A DNA stretch of 6,602 bases, taken from Pseudomonadota bacterium (GTDB lineage Bacteria > Pseudomonadota > Gammaproteobacteria > Burkholderiales > Thiobacillaceae). The stretch spans positions 1 to 6,602 of the forward strand of contig JAUPLV010000119.1 of assembly GCA_030836725.1 (NCBI GenBank), read 5' to 3'. Each line of letters opens with the position of its first letter. Position 1 is the first letter of the stretch. The translations under genes were made by a program, and so were the position numbers. Under the pieces are notes generated by a model that was not told the DNA's origin, made no database searches, and saw only the letters and a program-made list of their open reading frames with translations. Below are positions 6,260 through 6,602 of the stretch, one piece after another.

Positions 6260-6602
6260 GGGCCGAAGAGCGCCAGGGCTTCCAGGCACTGGCGCCGGTG
6301 CTCCGCGCCCGTGGCCGGTGGCAGAACCCGGCCCGGCAGGCGCAAGCCGTAGCGTTGCGCGGCGGCGTCGGCGTCCAGCACCCAGCGCGCGAGGCGCGAC
6401 AAGCGGGCTTCCGTCTCCATGCCGGGCAGCGCGTCCCAGTCCAGCCATAATTCCTGCTGCGCCTCGCCTGAAAACTGCTTGGTGAGCATGCCCTGCTCGC
6501 GCGCCACTGCCTTCCATGCCACATGGCGCAGCGAATCGCCGCTCTGGTAGGTGCGCAGGCCGCTGAAATCGTCGTGCCCTTCGCCGTGTCTGAGGCCCTG
6601 GG
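6256..6602 (-). CDS. DUF58 domain protein, C-terminal part (5' end cut by window edge)
   Basis: The last 114 codons of a gene entering from the right edge, ending at TGA 6258-6256. The DUF58 hallmark is visible near the edge: F-S-G-L-R-x-Y-x-x-GDS-L-R-x-V-A-W-K-x-x-A-R, about 14 to 35 residues into the visible part, then LTKQFSGE and ELWLDWDALPG, the typical continuation of this VWA-like domain. DUF58 proteins are usually encoded between a MoxR AAA+ ATPase and a TgpA-type transglutaminase and are thought to act with them at the membrane; the exact function is unknown. The 4-nt stop/start overlap with tgpA supports one operon, so a moxR gene is expected just outside the right edge. The N-terminal membrane anchors are not visible. 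Confidence 0.9.
   Translation of the reverse strand, partial: QGLRHGEGHDDFSGLRTYQSGDSLRHVAWKAVAREQGMLTKQFSGEAQQELWLDWDALPGMETEARLSRLARWVLDADAAAQRYGLRLPGRVLPPATGAEHRRQCLEALALFGP

Noticed and set aside
6260..6517. 86-residue N-terminal extension of TgpA
   Set aside because: It overlaps the DUF58 coding sequence in another frame. The ATG at 6259, with its ATGA overlap and immediate membrane helix, is the natural start.

Overview
This is a GC-rich, densely coded stretch of bacterial chromosome. Every gene I can support is on the minus strand, so transcription runs from high to low coordinates. The protein types (a TgpA-type membrane transglutaminase with a DUF58 partner, a YegQ/TrhP-type U32 protein, proteobacterial MtnA), the base composition and the style of the intergenic repeats suggest a proteobacterium. 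A betaproteobacterium (for example Rhodocyclales-like) is my best guess, but this is inference from protein character and no search was run.

Layout in transcription order. (1) 6602-4337: the 3' end of a DUF58 gene, overlapping by 4 nt a complete tgpA-like transglutaminase/DUF3488 membrane protein. This matches the classic moxR-DUF58-tgpA operon arrangement. (2) 4336-4077: a 260-nt gap with a REP-like double hairpin just beyond the tgpA stop. (3) 4076-2162: mtnA (5-methylthioribose-1-phosphate isomerase), then, after 157 nt holding a perfect 21-bp inverted repeat, a class II aldolase of the FucA type with every catalytic residue in place. (4) 2080-791: trhP (yegQ), a U32-family tRNA U34 hydroxylation protein, starting at TTG. 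(5) 790-578: a 213-nt gap with a MITE-like inverted repeat. (6) 577-1: the N-terminal part of an HflX-family GTPase of a divergent subtype; its G domain lies off the left edge.

How the genes may work together. MtnA makes 5-methylthioribulose-1-phosphate or, on the parallel 5'-deoxyadenosine route, 5-deoxyribulose-1-phosphate. A FucA-type aldolase next door is the expected next enzyme of the so-called DHAP shunt, which cleaves these sugars to dihydroxyacetone phosphate plus an aldehyde. The pair is therefore best read as salvage or detoxification of spent SAM by-products. TrhP and the HflX-like GTPase both act around translation (tRNA wobble modification; ribosome-associated GTPase), but their adjacency may be incidental. 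DUF58-TgpA is a separate cell-envelope unit.

I found no RNA genes, CRISPR arrays, prophage or transposase genes. The most interesting items are the mtnA-aldolase pair, the divergent HflX, and the fact that each of the three longest intergenic gaps carries a different type of inverted repeat. I see no clear undescribed multi-gene system.
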